DNA of 64,000 nucleotides from FEB-25 sp963726315. Lineage in GTDB: Bacteria > Chloroflexota > Anaerolineae > Anaerolineales > UBA4823. Positions 17,779-28,900 of this stretch are shown here, piece after piece. Position 1 is the first letter of the stretch; each line of letters opens with the position of its first letter. The position numbers and the translations under genes were made by a program. Under the pieces are notes generated by a model. It ran no database searches, was not told where the DNA came from, and saw only the letters and a list, made by a program, of their open reading frames with translations. Location of the stretch: contig CAVSBZ010000004.1 of the NCBI GenBank assembly GCA_963726315.1, positions 124,001 through 188,000 on the forward strand. The letters are read 5' to 3'.

Positions 17779-19315
17779 ATGACGCAAAAAACAAATCCTG
17801 ATCTTCCGAACAAAACAAAACAAGGAGGCATTGGTATTGATGTCCTTTGGGTTTTGGTGATTCTTTCTGGTTTTCTTTTCTTCACTTCATTAATTCCCCT
17901 TCCCCCGAATGATTTCTGGTGGCATCTCAAAATCGGGGAAGCCATATTTACTAATCATTCCATACCGACCACGAATATTTTTGCCTGGACGCTTCCTGCA
18001 AATCAACCCTTTTATTATGGCGCCTGGTTGGCTGAGTTCTTGTTTTATGTTTTGTACCGCCTGGGTAACCTGGAAATCATTATCTTTATCCGAACGATCC
18101 TGATCGGCATATCCATGTGGCTGATAACTGTTGAAGCTCGCCGCCGTAGCGGTTCCTGGCGTATCGCTGCTATGGTAATAGCTTTGCTCAGCTTGATGAT
18201 CACCAATAATTTACTGGTTCGCACCCAAATGTGGGCGTGGCTTCCATTCACAATAACGTACATTGTGCTCAAACGATATTCTGAAGATAAAGTACGTTGG
18301 TATTGGCTCCTGCTATGCCCAGCAAGCATGGTTTTTTGGGTGAATGTTCACGGTAGCTATATATTGGGGCTAATTCTTCCTGCTGCATTTTTAGCTGGAG
18401 AAGCATTACGGAAGTTAATCCGGCAAGCTGACACCTTAAATTGGCATCAAATAGGTTGGATAGGCGGTGCGGGATTACTATCCAGCTTGGCATTGCTGAT
18501 CAACCCACGTTTTACCGGTATTATCGGCTACACCATAAACCTTCTCACCAATCCACCCAGCCAACAGCTCATCCAAGAATGGCAATCCCCAACCCCACAA
18601 GGGATCGCTAACGTTTTCTTCTACATAAGTATCCTAATTTTTATCATCGTCTTGGCATACTCAAAATACCGACTAACTATCACAGAGATCATCCTCGTTG
18701 CCGGTTTTTTGTGGTTAGCTTGGTCAGGTCAGCGGTACATCGTTTGGTATGGCATCATCACCATGCCCATCCTGGCGCGGCTGATAAAAGATCTTCCAAT
18801 CAAAACGCCTGCCTTCGTACCCCAAAAAAACTGGCTAAACCTGGGTTTGGCATTAGTAATATTCGTGCCAGTCATCGCAGTTCAACCCTGGTTTGTAGAG
18901 CGTATGCCCTTACCCGAGACATACTGGCAGCAGGTGCTGCTAGGGTCGTCTGCTGGTCCATTGATCAGTATTGAGAACTCCCGTTGCTGCAGCGGATTAC
19001 CTGAAATCTCATCCAGGTGGACATTTATTCAATGAGATGGGCTATGGCAGTTATTTAATATGGGCGATTCCCGATCAGGGTGATTTTGTGGATCCCCGGG
19101 TAGAGCTCTTCCCTTACGACCAATGGATGGATTATATCCATGTAAATAATGGCACAAATTATAGTGAGATATTGACGAAATATGGGGTGGATAGAATTCT
19201 GTTGGATAAAAAATTGCAACCAAGTCTTGCATCAACGCTAGTTAAAGACCAGCAGTGGAAACTAGAATATGAGGACCAATATTCGCAAATTTGGTCAATG
19301 GGTTCAACTCCCTGA
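17779..19315 (+). CDS. Polytopic membrane protein with DFWWH motif, probable GT-C type, with a one-base frame disruption
   Basis: About twelve membrane segments followed by an extracytoplasmic C-terminal domain. It is a paralogue of the minus-strand gene at 23033-24538: both have PNDFWWH/PYDFWWH in the first loop, SIPTT, and a C-terminal GSYLIWA...VDPRVELFP/FTDFRIELFP block. Read literally the frame ends at 19035. Removing one A of AA 18976-18977 turns ISIENSRCC into ISIETPVAAADYL, matching ATETPVQATNFL in the paralogue, and gives 511 residues (paralogue 501). Function unknown; the D-x-x-H first-loop motif is only suggestive of a GT-C fold. Confidence 0.75.
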
Positions 19316-19381
19316 AATGGAGTTTACATTAATATTTTGGGATGTTTTTTGATTTACTTCAAAAGCCTGGTGTAAATATCA

Positions 19382-20617
19382 ATGTCTATCCTGAATGCCA
19401 GGCGTCTACGAGACTATCCCAGGTTGTTTCTGATTTCAACCTGGTTTATTATGATTTTGAACTTACTCCTTCATCAAGGTTGGATTGGTGCATTTGGCCA
19501 GGTAATTGCGGGTGATTTCATTATGTTTTATAGTACTGGGGAGATATACCGGTCTAACCCCTCGCAAATTTACGATTTTGACACCCAAAATCAAACCCAG
19601 CAAGCACTTGTTGCACCGAGTGAATTGCCTGGTTACAATCCATATATGAATCCACCCTACGTGGCTCCTTTCTTCTCCTTGTTAACCTTTATTACCTTAC
19701 CCTGGGCACTACTCCTATGGACCTGCTTAGCAATATTCTCTGTTTTTCTTTCAGTATATATATTAATCAAGCTCGTTCCGACTAATAACCCGATACCCGG
19801 ATTATCCTTTGGTCAGTTAGTGATTATTTCCCTATCCTTTTTCCCATTTGTCGAAGGGCTCCTGGCAGGACAAAATCATTGGTTAACTTTATTAATAACT
19901 TCGGGGATTGTATATTCGATGGTAAAGGAAAAATGGTACCTGTCGGGAGTTCTCGCAGGTTTATTACTTTATAAACCTCAATTCGTTCTTGGATTTCTTA
20001 TCTTATGGTTTATATGGGGAAAATTTAAAGCCATATTATCCTTCTCATTGGTCGCGATGTGTTGGGTGGGGATATTCGCCGCAGTCAATGGATTTGACTT
20101 GTATCAGACATATATTCAGCTCAGTCGAGTATTCATGGATCTGCCATACATCCCTGGCTTTCCAAATTACCTGTTGGTAACATTCTACGGATTGCTAACC
20201 AGCTTTTTTCCTCATAGCGCTCAATCCATTCTATCGGTACTTTCTCAGTCCCTGTTCATCATCAGTGCGATTGGCTTGGGCTGGCTGGCTTATAAACTAA
20301 GGGCTGGTAACATGCATGCACGATTACCTGTGATCGTAGCTACCCTGATCCTGCCATTAATTGCCACACCGTATGCTTTGCTCCACGATATGGTTATCCT
20401 GATTCCGGCCTTTGTATTGTGGGCAATCTATTCTTATTCCAACAATTATATAAAAATCTCAGCCTCGGTTTATCTCGGTGCATTTTTCCTGACATTGTTT
20501 GCAGCATTGACTAAAATAGCCTGGGTCTCCTTCCTAACCATTGGTCTATTCATCGCCATGGTCATCTGGGTATTCTCCAAAAGCTATCAAACACCTGAGA
20601 TGAGCGCAGCTCAATGA
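19382..20617 (+). CDS. GT87-like (DUF2029) polytopic glycosyltransferase
   Basis: 411 residues, ten to twelve membrane segments. Starts SILNARRLRDYPRLFLIST, nearly the same as the gene at 21825 (NNKRLRDYPRLIFLASW), so these are tandem duplicates. First-loop motif GDFIMFYSTGEIY...IYDFDTQ, then MNPPYVAPF, and later YKPQFVLGFL and HDMVIL, all typical of GT87. The sugar donor would be a polyprenyl-phosphate sugar by family analogy. The stop overlaps the next gene by ATGA. Confidence 0.82.
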   Translation: MSILNARRLRDYPRLFLISTWFIMILNLLLHQGWIGAFGQVIAGDFIMFYSTGEIYRSNPSQIYDFDTQNQTQQALVAPSELPGYNPYMNPPYVAPFFSLLTFITLPWALLLWTCLAIFSVFLSVYILIKLVPTNNPIPGLSFGQLVIISLSFFPFVEGLLAGQNHWLTLLITSGIVYSMVKEKWYLSGVLAGLLLYKPQFVLGFLILWFIWGKFKAILSFSLVAMCWVGIFAAVNGFDLYQTYIQLSRVFMDLPYIPGFPNYLLVTFYGLLTSFFPHSAQSILSVLSQSLFIISAIGLGWLAYKLRAGNMHARLPVIVATLILPLIATPYALLHDMVILIPAFVLWAIYSYSNNYIKISASVYLGAFFLTLFAALTKIAWVSFLTIGLFIAMVIWVFSKSYQTPEMSAAQ

Positions 20618-21853
20618 CCTGGTGGAAACCACTCGATCGATTATTAACTCCCCGGCGGTTATCCTACGCCTGGATCGCTGGTGCTGCTTTGTGGTTCGCC
20701 TGGATGGTCAGTATCTTGCTTGGTCCTGGGAACATGGACCTCGCTGGACAGGTCGTTGGAACAGACTATTTACAATTCTATACAGCAGGTTCGACCCTTC
20801 GACAAGGTCAGAGTGCCGAGTTATATAATTTCGCTTATCAAAGCCAGCTCGAAGGGACTATTGCAGGATCTGGGCAAACCAGCTACCAGTTCCTTACTCC
20901 TCCATTTTTAGCATGGCTTTTCGTTCCCTTCTCCTTCCTCCCATACACCAGGAGTTTTTTCGCCTGGAGCCTGGTTGGGTTTTTCTTCCTATGGGCATGC
21001 ATTAAGTTGATCTCGGCTGACCAGCCGATTAAGTCCTTATTATGGTCACTCACCTGGTTCCCCGTCTTTGCAGCCATTAGTTTTGGCCAAAACAGCCTGC
21101 TTAGTTTATTTATATTCAGTCTAACTTATTGGCTTTGGAAGAAGGATAAACTGGTTTTAGCTGGTTTAGTGAGCAGCTTGTTGCTATTTAAACCCCAAAT
21201 GGCGTTGGGATTGGGTTTATTATGGTTATTGGAATGGCGCAAAGATTGGAAATCCCTCCTGGGGTTGGTCTTCGGAGGTGCGATCCTGGCTGGTTTATGT
21301 TTTTGGCTGCTGCCTGATGCCAGCCGGGCTTATATCAATATTGCCCGGAATTATTTACCTGGTTTGATCTATCAGGACCAGTTTCCTATTTGGCATCTTC
21401 ATTCATTACGAGGTTTTTGGATATTGCTATTCCCAGGCAGCCGATTGTTATCAGAAGGATTATCCTTGCTTTTATCATTGGTTGGGATATGGGTATACAT
21501 CTTATATTGGGGTAAAAACCGTCAAAATAAAAGCCTTTTATTCGCTGGTGCAATCTGCCTCACTATTTGGATCTCCCCACATGCTATGATCTATGATTGG
21601 AGTATCCTCATTATCCCTGCCATTATTTTCTGGCAAGCTTATCCTGACTTAAAACCATTATTGAAAACCATGTATGCACTAATTTGGATTGCGACATTTT
21701 TAAGCACTTCCATTAACCCTGGCTCAATTAAAATTTCTACCTGTAGCAATTCAAATCAGCATACCGATCCTATTCCTGGTATATCTGACCATTTACCAGC
21801 ACACTAAGCGGAAAGTAGCCGAAAATGGCGCTCTGGACCTGGCTGAACAATAA
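20614..21853 (+). CDS. GT87-like (DUF2029) polytopic glycosyltransferase, with a one-base frame disruption near the 3' end
   Basis: Has the same layout as its neighbours: GTDYLQFYTAGSTL...ELYNFAYQ, LTPPFLAWLF, FKPQMALGLG and YDWSILIIPA. Read literally it ends at 21807 with a hydrophilic tail. Deleting one A from the AAAA at 21730-21733 instead gives a last membrane segment (FLPVAIQISIPILFLVYLT) and a stop at 21853, for 412 residues, matching neighbours of 411 and 414. The corrected end overlaps the next gene by 29 bases. Confidence 0.8.
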
Positions 21854-23069
21854 ACGCCTCAGGGATTATCCACGACTGATTTTCCTCGCCAGCTGGTCAG
21901 TCCTTATCCTGAATTTATTATTGCACCACGGCTGGGTGGGGGGTTTATCTGGGATAATGATCGGTGGAGATTTTATCAGTAATTATTCCGGAGGAAACTT
22001 ATACCTTACCGATATCTCCCACCTCTATGATCCTGCCGCCCAACAAGCCAACCAAACTGCCCTGGTTGCACCGTACCAATCACCCGGGTTTGCCCCATTT
22101 ATCAGCCCTCCATATGTAGCCCTTTCAGCCAGCTGGCTGCAGACTATACCGTTATCATATGCATTTATCGGATGGGAGGTCCTGAATATTATTTGTGTTT
22201 TGATCAGTGCTTACCTCTTGGTTAAATTCATCTCACCAACTCTAAATTCAATAAATGATTTATCACCATTCCAGATATCAATCATCATCTTATCTTCTCT
22301 GGCAACGGTGATTGGCTTTTTGGCTGGTCAAAGCCATGGAATCATTCTCCTCCTGGTCACAGGTATTACCTTAGCGATGATCAAACAAAGATGGGTCATC
22401 GCTGGAATCCTGGGAAGTATCCTGATTTATAAACCCCAGTTTATCCTGGGTTTTCTAATTTGTTGGTTAGTATGGGGCTGTTATAAATCTCTGCTCAGCT
22501 TTGGTATTCTCGCTGTAATTTGGCAGCTTCCAATAATACTTACCCATGGGTTCGCTCCCTACTTCGATTATCTAGATTTTATGAAATCACTTTTATACCT
22601 GCCTTATGCCAAAGACAGCTTCCCCATATTTATTATGGCGACTCCTTATGCATTATTAGCAACTCTATTTCCCATCAATTATGCCAGGGTCTTTCAAATA
22701 TTAATGATCATACTAGGGATTGTTGCGATTATCTTCCTGGTAGTTTTGGCTTATAAAACGAAGAATGCTCCGATGAGTAAACGCTATTTTCCGCTATCGA
22801 TGGCGATAATACTACCTTTGATAATTGCTCCACATACACTGATTTACGACCTGCTCATCATCGTACCAGCGTTTTTTCTACTGGCGAGTATCGAGGATAT
22901 ATCGCTGCCGATAAAATTCTTGGCTGTAACGCTCTATATCAGCTTGCTCGTTCTCCCACTATTTGGTTATGTGTTAAAACTAGCCTTACCTGGTCTTATA
23001 CCGTTGTGCATATATGTTTATTTAATTTATGTCTATTTTCGATCGAGTAAGATTGCCGAAGCATCTTGA
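21825..23069 (+). CDS. GT87-like (DUF2029) polytopic glycosyltransferase
   Basis: 414 residues, ten to twelve membrane segments. Tandem paralogue of the 19382 gene (RLRDYPRL start; ILNLLLHHGWVGG; GGDFISNYSGGNLY...LYDPAAQQ; SPPYVALS; YKPQFILGFL; LIYDLLIIVPA). The acidic G-G-D-F site in the first loop is kept, so it looks active. Last gene of the plus-strand run. Its 3' end overlaps the convergent gene at 23033-24538 by 37 bases. Confidence 0.82.
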   Translation: MALWTWLNNKRLRDYPRLIFLASWSVLILNLLLHHGWVGGLSGIMIGGDFISNYSGGNLYLTDISHLYDPAAQQANQTALVAPYQSPGFAPFISPPYVALSASWLQTIPLSYAFIGWEVLNIICVLISAYLLVKFISPTLNSINDLSPFQISIIILSSLATVIGFLAGQSHGIILLLVTGITLAMIKQRWVIAGILGSILIYKPQFILGFLICWLVWGCYKSLLSFGILAVIWQLPIILTHGFAPYFDYLDFMKSLLYLPYAKDSFPIFIMATPYALLATLFPINYARVFQILMIILGIVAIIFLVVLAYKTKNAPMSKRYFPLSMAIILPLIIAPHTLIYDLLIIVPAFFLLASIEDISLPIKFLAVTLYISLLVLPLFGYVLKLALPGLIPLCIYVYLIYVYFRSSKIAEAS

Positions 23070-24538
23070 TATATAACTTCCCATTCACCAGATTCTATTG
23101 CTGCCTTTACAAGATTTGGCTGCTCTACGGGACTGAGTAAAAGTGTGTTTACGTCGTAGTTTCCTAATAGTGTCTCCCAACCGCTTTCAGCATTGCTGAT
23201 TTTTAGATAATCCAGCCATACATTCTCAGGGAATAACTCAATCCGAAAATCGGTAAAAACCTGGTATTTCGGATAAGCTGCCCAAATTAGATAACTCCCG
23301 AAAGACATGGAATTGAACAAGCGACCAGGTAAGTTTTCTTCAAGTAGAAAATTTGTTGCTTGGACCGGTGTTTCGGTAGCAATTAATCCGGCCTTGGCAG
23401 ATGGTAATGGCAAGTTACTCTTAAACCAGGGGAGGGAAATCAACCCCAATCCGATAACCAACACGAAAAAAACAATATTAAGTAGGCGAGAACCTTCTTG
23501 CTCGACAGGTTCTTTCTCAGATTTTTGGTATCTTTTTACGATCGCAGCCAGATGCGCAGCAATAATCGGAGCCATTACCAAACCAAACCACACGCTTCCT
23601 CTAGACGTTCTTAATCCTAAAATCCCAAATACTATGAATGTAGTGAGTTGGAAGAAATCTGGGCGTTTGGGAGAGAATACGAATATGATTGCACTTCCGA
23701 TCAATCCACAAAAGAACAACGCTCCCATCCATGTGTTAAAGCTTGGTGGAGCCCATTCTGTGACTAAATTTTGTACTACGCTGTTGCTTGTGAGCGTTCG
23801 CAGGTAATTAATGATCCCCACTCCGCGCGGGTTGAGCAGACTGATAATTACTGTCGTCCCAAAGGTGATGCCCGAAACTACAACGGGTCTTATCTCAACC
23901 GGTTGCTTTATAAAAACTCGACCCCTGATCACCGTCCAGATTTCCTGAGCCCACCAAATACCAACTAATACCAATCCGATAATAAATGTCCCGTGGCTGT
24001 TTACCCAAATCAGCATACAAACAGGAATAATTACCAGCCACCTCCATAGAGTATTCTTCCGATATTGATAAATTGCCAGTAGGAATAAGCTCGCTAATAA
24101 AAACGTGATACCTTGTGGGCGGACATTCCAATCATTCAAGCCGAGGGCAGCTGCAAACAACACACTGCCGGCTGCAATCCGCCAGCTATCTGATGTAAGC
24201 TTGCAAATCCAGATGAGCACCAAATACGCGCATGTGATCACCACGCTTTGAATAAAAATCACTAATGCTGGACCACCTGTTTTGTATATTTCATACATCA
24301 CAATTTCCATCAACCAAAACATTTGGTATGAAGGATAAGGTTGTCCAGCCTCAAGATAGGAATATACGTCAGTCGTCGGGATCGAGCCAGTATTGACTAT
24401 TTCCTTTCCGACGGCGATATGCCACCAAAAATCATACGGGCGAATAGGGTGGGTGTTGACAAAGACAAAGATCCCCATCAAAACGATCAATCCCCATAAA
24501 TGCTTGACTGAGAAGTGAAATTTAATACGACTCACCAA
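23033..24538 (-). CDS. Polytopic membrane protein with DFWWH motif, probable GT-C type
   Basis: 501 residues, about twelve membrane segments plus a C-terminal extracytoplasmic domain of about 110 residues. It is the intact paralogue of the broken gene at 17779-19315. Shared features are PYDFWWHIAVGKEIVNTGSIPTTD in the first loop, WVNSHGTFIIGL, LLNPRG, and the C-terminal GSYLIWAAYP...FRIELFPE block. The D-x-x-x-H first-loop motif and topology suggest a GT-C-like transferase or a polymerase-type enzyme, but no characterised family can be named. It overlaps the upstream gene by 17 bases. Confidence 0.75.
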   Translation of the reverse strand: MVSRIKFHFSVKHLWGLIVLMGIFVFVNTHPIRPYDFWWHIAVGKEIVNTGSIPTTDVYSYLEAGQPYPSYQMFWLMEIVMYEIYKTGGPALVIFIQSVVITCAYLVLIWICKLTSDSWRIAAGSVLFAAALGLNDWNVRPQGITFLLASLFLLAIYQYRKNTLWRWLVIIPVCMLIWVNSHGTFIIGLVLVGIWWAQEIWTVIRGRVFIKQPVEIRPVVVSGITFGTTVIISLLNPRGVGIINYLRTLTSNSVVQNLVTEWAPPSFNTWMGALFFCGLIGSAIIFVFSPKRPDFFQLTTFIVFGILGLRTSRGSVWFGLVMAPIIAAHLAAIVKRYQKSEKEPVEQEGSRLLNIVFFVLVIGLGLISLPWFKSNLPLPSAKAGLIATETPVQATNFLLEENLPGRLFNSMSFGSYLIWAAYPKYQVFTDFRIELFPENVWLDYLKISNAESGWETLLGNYDVNTLLLSPVEQPNLVKAAIESGEWEVIYQDASAILLDRK

Positions 24539-25751
24539 GTTTCAGCTCCTCCATCAATAACCTCCGCGGCTTTATAGCCCACCACCGCACCCAATAAAGA
24601 CCTATGACCAGTACTAAAGGTAAGGGGATAATCAAGTTTAGCTGTACACCCGGTTGGACACTGTTTATATCCACCCAGAATAATGCCCATTCCCAGATAA
24701 AGATGATAAAACACGTAATGACGGCTACCCAATCACCTCCCCGCGGCCATCGTTCGGTGAGCAACGCTGAGATCAAGATCAACGGTAAGACCAATTGAGT
24801 AAAATTTGCTGGTAAAGTTTGAATACCAACCCATTGGCTAATAACCATGGTGAGGCAAACCGTCCACAAGAACCAACGGAAGTCCTTCTTTAATGCCATC
24901 CACCATTCAAACAAGAGGATTAATATCGAAATTGCACTGAGCAGCCAACCAAGCTGTCTTCCCAAGCCGGGCCAGGTATTCTTGAACAGTACCCCTGGAG
25001 AGCCAGGAGGAAAATATTGTTGAAATTTGATCAATATCCGTATATATTGGAGGATCCAATCAGGGACGAGAAACAATCCAACGATGGAGATGAATCCAAT
25101 GGTAATAAAAAACCATACGATTATTATTTTCCTCCTCAGAGATGCGGCCCAAATTAAGCTAAATAATACCGGCAGGAATACCATTTGAGGTTGTATAAAA
25201 GACAACGCGAATAGTATACCTGCCACTTCATTGCGTTTTTGTTGAACCGCCGTTAGTGCCAATACCAGGAATAAAGCCGCCCAAATAGATAACCCCCCAT
25301 CGAGCCAGGGTATCACGATGTGAAAACTAAAAATTGTAAAAAACGAGAGTAGCAGGAAAATATACCATGCAGGTCTCCAGTTGGTTAATTTAATACTCAA
25401 TAAGAGGATTCCAAATATTGCAAAGAGCTGAGCGGTTAACCACAAAGCATGGGAGAGATTTTTATTCGCAATTAATGCAAAAGGAAAAACAACCACCCCT
25501 GAATATAAAGGCGATGTGTATCGAGGGGGATTTCCCGGTGCAAAACCATTTTCATTATCTACATTTTCTTGGATTTGTGTCGTCACCGACTCGCTGTATG
25601 GACTGCTGCCATTTGTTGCCAGTGAATGGATGCCTATCCACTGCATTAAAAAACCTTGGCCTAAAATATTATTCTCAGAAAACCGATAATTTCCCCAAAC
25701 TAATCCAGTCAAGACTATGAGGAATAATACAATAACGAGCATCAATGCCAC
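24522..25751 (-). CDS. GT87-like polytopic membrane glycosyltransferase
   Basis: 409 residues, about ten membrane segments. The GT87-like first loop is diverged: QGFLMQWIGIHSLATNGSSPYSE..., then PPRYTSPLYSGVVVFPFALI; later QPQMVFLPVLFSLIWA replaces YKPQ. The usual acidic residue of the G-x-D-F motif is not obvious here, so activity is uncertain. It is cotranscribed with the DFWWH-motif gene downstream, repeating the pairing seen on the other strand (DFWWH gene next to GT87 gene). Confidence 0.7.
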   Translation of the reverse strand: MALMLVIVLFLIVLTGLVWGNYRFSENNILGQGFLMQWIGIHSLATNGSSPYSESVTTQIQENVDNENGFAPGNPPRYTSPLYSGVVVFPFALIANKNLSHALWLTAQLFAIFGILLLSIKLTNWRPAWYIFLLLSFFTIFSFHIVIPWLDGGLSIWAALFLVLALTAVQQKRNEVAGILFALSFIQPQMVFLPVLFSLIWAASLRRKIIIVWFFITIGFISIVGLFLVPDWILQYIRILIKFQQYFPPGSPGVLFKNTWPGLGRQLGWLLSAISILILLFEWWMALKKDFRWFLWTVCLTMVISQWVGIQTLPANFTQLVLPLILISALLTERWPRGGDWVAVITCFIIFIWEWALFWVDINSVQPGVQLNLIIPLPLVLVIGLYWVRWWAIKPRRLLMEELKLGESY

Positions 25752-25915
25752 AGAGCGTGATTGTTTCAGAGCCCCTCCACGGATGGTTGGAGTATACCGT
25801 CAAATATTAGGATTTACAACATGGCAAGTTTGTCCGGATTTAGCTTTTCATAATTCGGATTATTAGTTATCATTATATTGACTTCCAAAAAATAATTGCA
25901 TCTTTGGAGTAGACC

Positions 25916-28900
25916 ATGGCGAATTGGATTCATACATTTATGAAACCGGGGCGTCTTTTTTATTCCATCATATTTTCGATTTTAATAGCCATTTTTACCA
26001 CCCCATTGACGGTCTTTCGTGCTTCATTTTTGTCTGCCCCTATTCCGATGTATCCAGAAAATGATACCATTACCACGCCGGACACCGATCCACCTTTAGG
26101 CATACCCTCATTCAGTTGGACTCCTGTAATCAGTGCAACAATCTATCGCTTGCAGGTTGATACTCAGATCAATTTTAGCCAACCCACCCTGGATATAACA
26201 ACTCGGAATACGACATATACACCTTTTTCATTAGGCCACTTATTTGCAGATGGCGAATTGTACTGGCGTGTTCGCGTGGATGATCCGCCACCTGCTGGAG
26301 ACTGGAGTCCTGCTTACCGGTTTACAAAAATGTGGGCAACACTTGAAAATCGACCTGATCTCCTCTCCCCGGCAGATAGCGAACGACTGGCGTTCTTCGA
26401 TGCGCCAGCGTTCTCTTGGACTCCCGTGATTGGCGCAGCACGATATCGATTTCAGATAGCGACCTCGCCTGAAGGATTCGAACAACCGTTAATCTCGATC
26501 GATACTCTTTCCACTTCAATTCAACCCACGGATCGGTTGCCTAATGGAGCTTATTATTGGCGAATTGTCCCTATAGATGCAGCTGATCACCCCGGCACAT
26601 CAAGCAGTGTGCATACATTTATAGCTGCTTATGGAAGCCAATATCTTAATGATATGATGCCAACCCTGGTTTCTCCTGAGGATGAATCATACCCCACGTT
26701 TACCCCAACGTTCCATTGGACTGCGGTAAAAGGTGCAGAATTCTATCGTTTGGATTACACAAAGGATGATACTTGTGACTTTACTCTAGCCACGAGCTTA
26801 GTAACCAGGCAGACTTATTATTCTCCAACCGAGAGTTTCTCCAATAATTACCGTTATTGTTGGCGGGTGCGAGTGGAATCTGGTCCAGCAATTGGTGACT
26901 GGAGCGTTACCTGGCATTTTCAGAAAACATGGGATTTAACCCCTCTACTGCTAACCCCCACAGATCATTATCAGACGGGCTTATACCCGCTTTACAGTTG
27001 GTCTCCTATTCCTGGTGCGTCGAGTTACCTGGTGCAGATATCACAAAACATAAATTTTTCCCCTATTTATGAGGAATCGATTACAGCTAATACTACTTAT
27101 GCTCCTCAAAACAAATACGACGGAACATCCCATTATTATTGGCGTGTCACCCCTATAGATGGGGGCGGTGAATTCGGAGTGACCAGTGAGGTAGCAGAAT
27201 ATCATAGCCGGGCAGATTCTGAAGCTCCGATTTTAATCTACCCTTTTTATTATTATCCACCTAATAATTATGGTGGATTTACAATAAATCCATATGAGGA
27301 CCGGACAGTTGCCTTCCCGATATTCATCTGGCATAGGGTGTTGCTGCCTGCCCCGCATGGTGGAGTTTTCGCAAATGCCTATCGCCTCCAGGTAGATGAT
27401 TCTCCAAATTTTGACTCAATAGATTGGCAATATGATACAGAAAATACCAGTGCCACGCCTACCACCACTGAAGATTTTATCCCTGCGTCACACCAAGATT
27501 ATTATTGGAGAGTATGTCCACTGGCCGAGTTATTCGCTCAAGACTGTCTTGCAGATACAGATACCGGATTGGCATGGTGGAGTCAGGTATGGTTAACCCA
27601 ATATGATCAAAGTCTGACGATTACTCCAACGGATGGCAATCAGCCCGAACTACTTCGCCCACAAATCAGCGAGGAGTCTGTTGAAGCGACGCCCTTGCTC
27701 GAGTGGTTCCCACTCCTGGGAGCAACTCAATACCAGGTTGAAGTCAGCCGTGATGCCAACTTCCTCACATCAGAAATTTCTGAAACTGTAACGTTCACAG
27801 CATATTCTCCCAAATATAGTCTGGCACAACGAAGTCTTGGTCTGACCGATTATGGTACATTTTATTGGCGTGTCCGTGGTCTCACCGTTGACGGCTGGGG
27901 AAACTGGAGCGGCGTTTGGCGTTTTCAAATCGCTTCGCAATCCGAGTGGCGTTTTGGCCGTTCGCTTGGAAATCTGGAAAACCGGTTGCTTATCGGAGAT
28001 GATCCTGCTGGTGATTCATCGCAAAGTTATGATCTGACGACATTAAATGTTGCTCAATCCAGTACAGATTGGTATTTAGGATTTAACTCAACTACCTCCT
28101 CCGATGATATGACTTATGTGTTTTATATTGATTTGGATAATGCCTCCGGATCGGGAGGCACACAACCTCCTGAACGCAGCTACCAGGTGACCACCAAACC
28201 CGAACATCAACCTGAATATGTCATCTACACGGATGTTATCAGTGGAAGTATCCATGCTCAAAACACGTGGGTATATTCTTGGAATGGGAATTCATGGAGC
28301 AATGGACATAAATTATCTGATATCGGGGGAGGAACCTTCGTAGATTATGATTATATTGAGCTAAGAATTCCGAGCTCAGAGATTGGAATGGATCAGGAAT
28401 CCAGCAGTGCTTCACTGATGCTTTTCAGTGTACGAAACTCCGATGGAGTACTCCAAGATACAGTTCCATCAGATCCTGATGTTCCGGGTTCAGCAGAGCT
28501 TAGTCGTTTTTCCTCCGTTTCTGAGCGCATTAATCTGGTTTTTCCTCCCAGTACAGATACTGGAGATCCGGGATTTCAAACATCGTTACTACCGTTCTAT
28601 TGGGATTGGCCAACCGGCAGCGATGGTGCTTCTCCGTTCGGCGGTATAAATTTACAAGTAGATTTGGATGAAAATTTTTCACCACCCCATGAAGCAACCT
28701 TCCAAATATATTCAAATTCAGCTTATTTTAGTCAAAACGATGTTACCCTGTTGGATGATATTGTTGGAGATAATATATATTACTGGAGAATTCAGCCAAG
28801 ATATCTACTAGGCGGCTATCCAGAAGCTTTTGGCGCCTGGACAGGAGGCTGGAGTTTCCGCAGGCAGGGATTTATCGCTCAAAACCTTGTCGCCTCGATC

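Noticed and set aside
25752..25915. Promoter at TTGACT near 25876 for the giant repeat protein
   Set aside because: No acceptable -10 box is found at the right spacing before the start codon.
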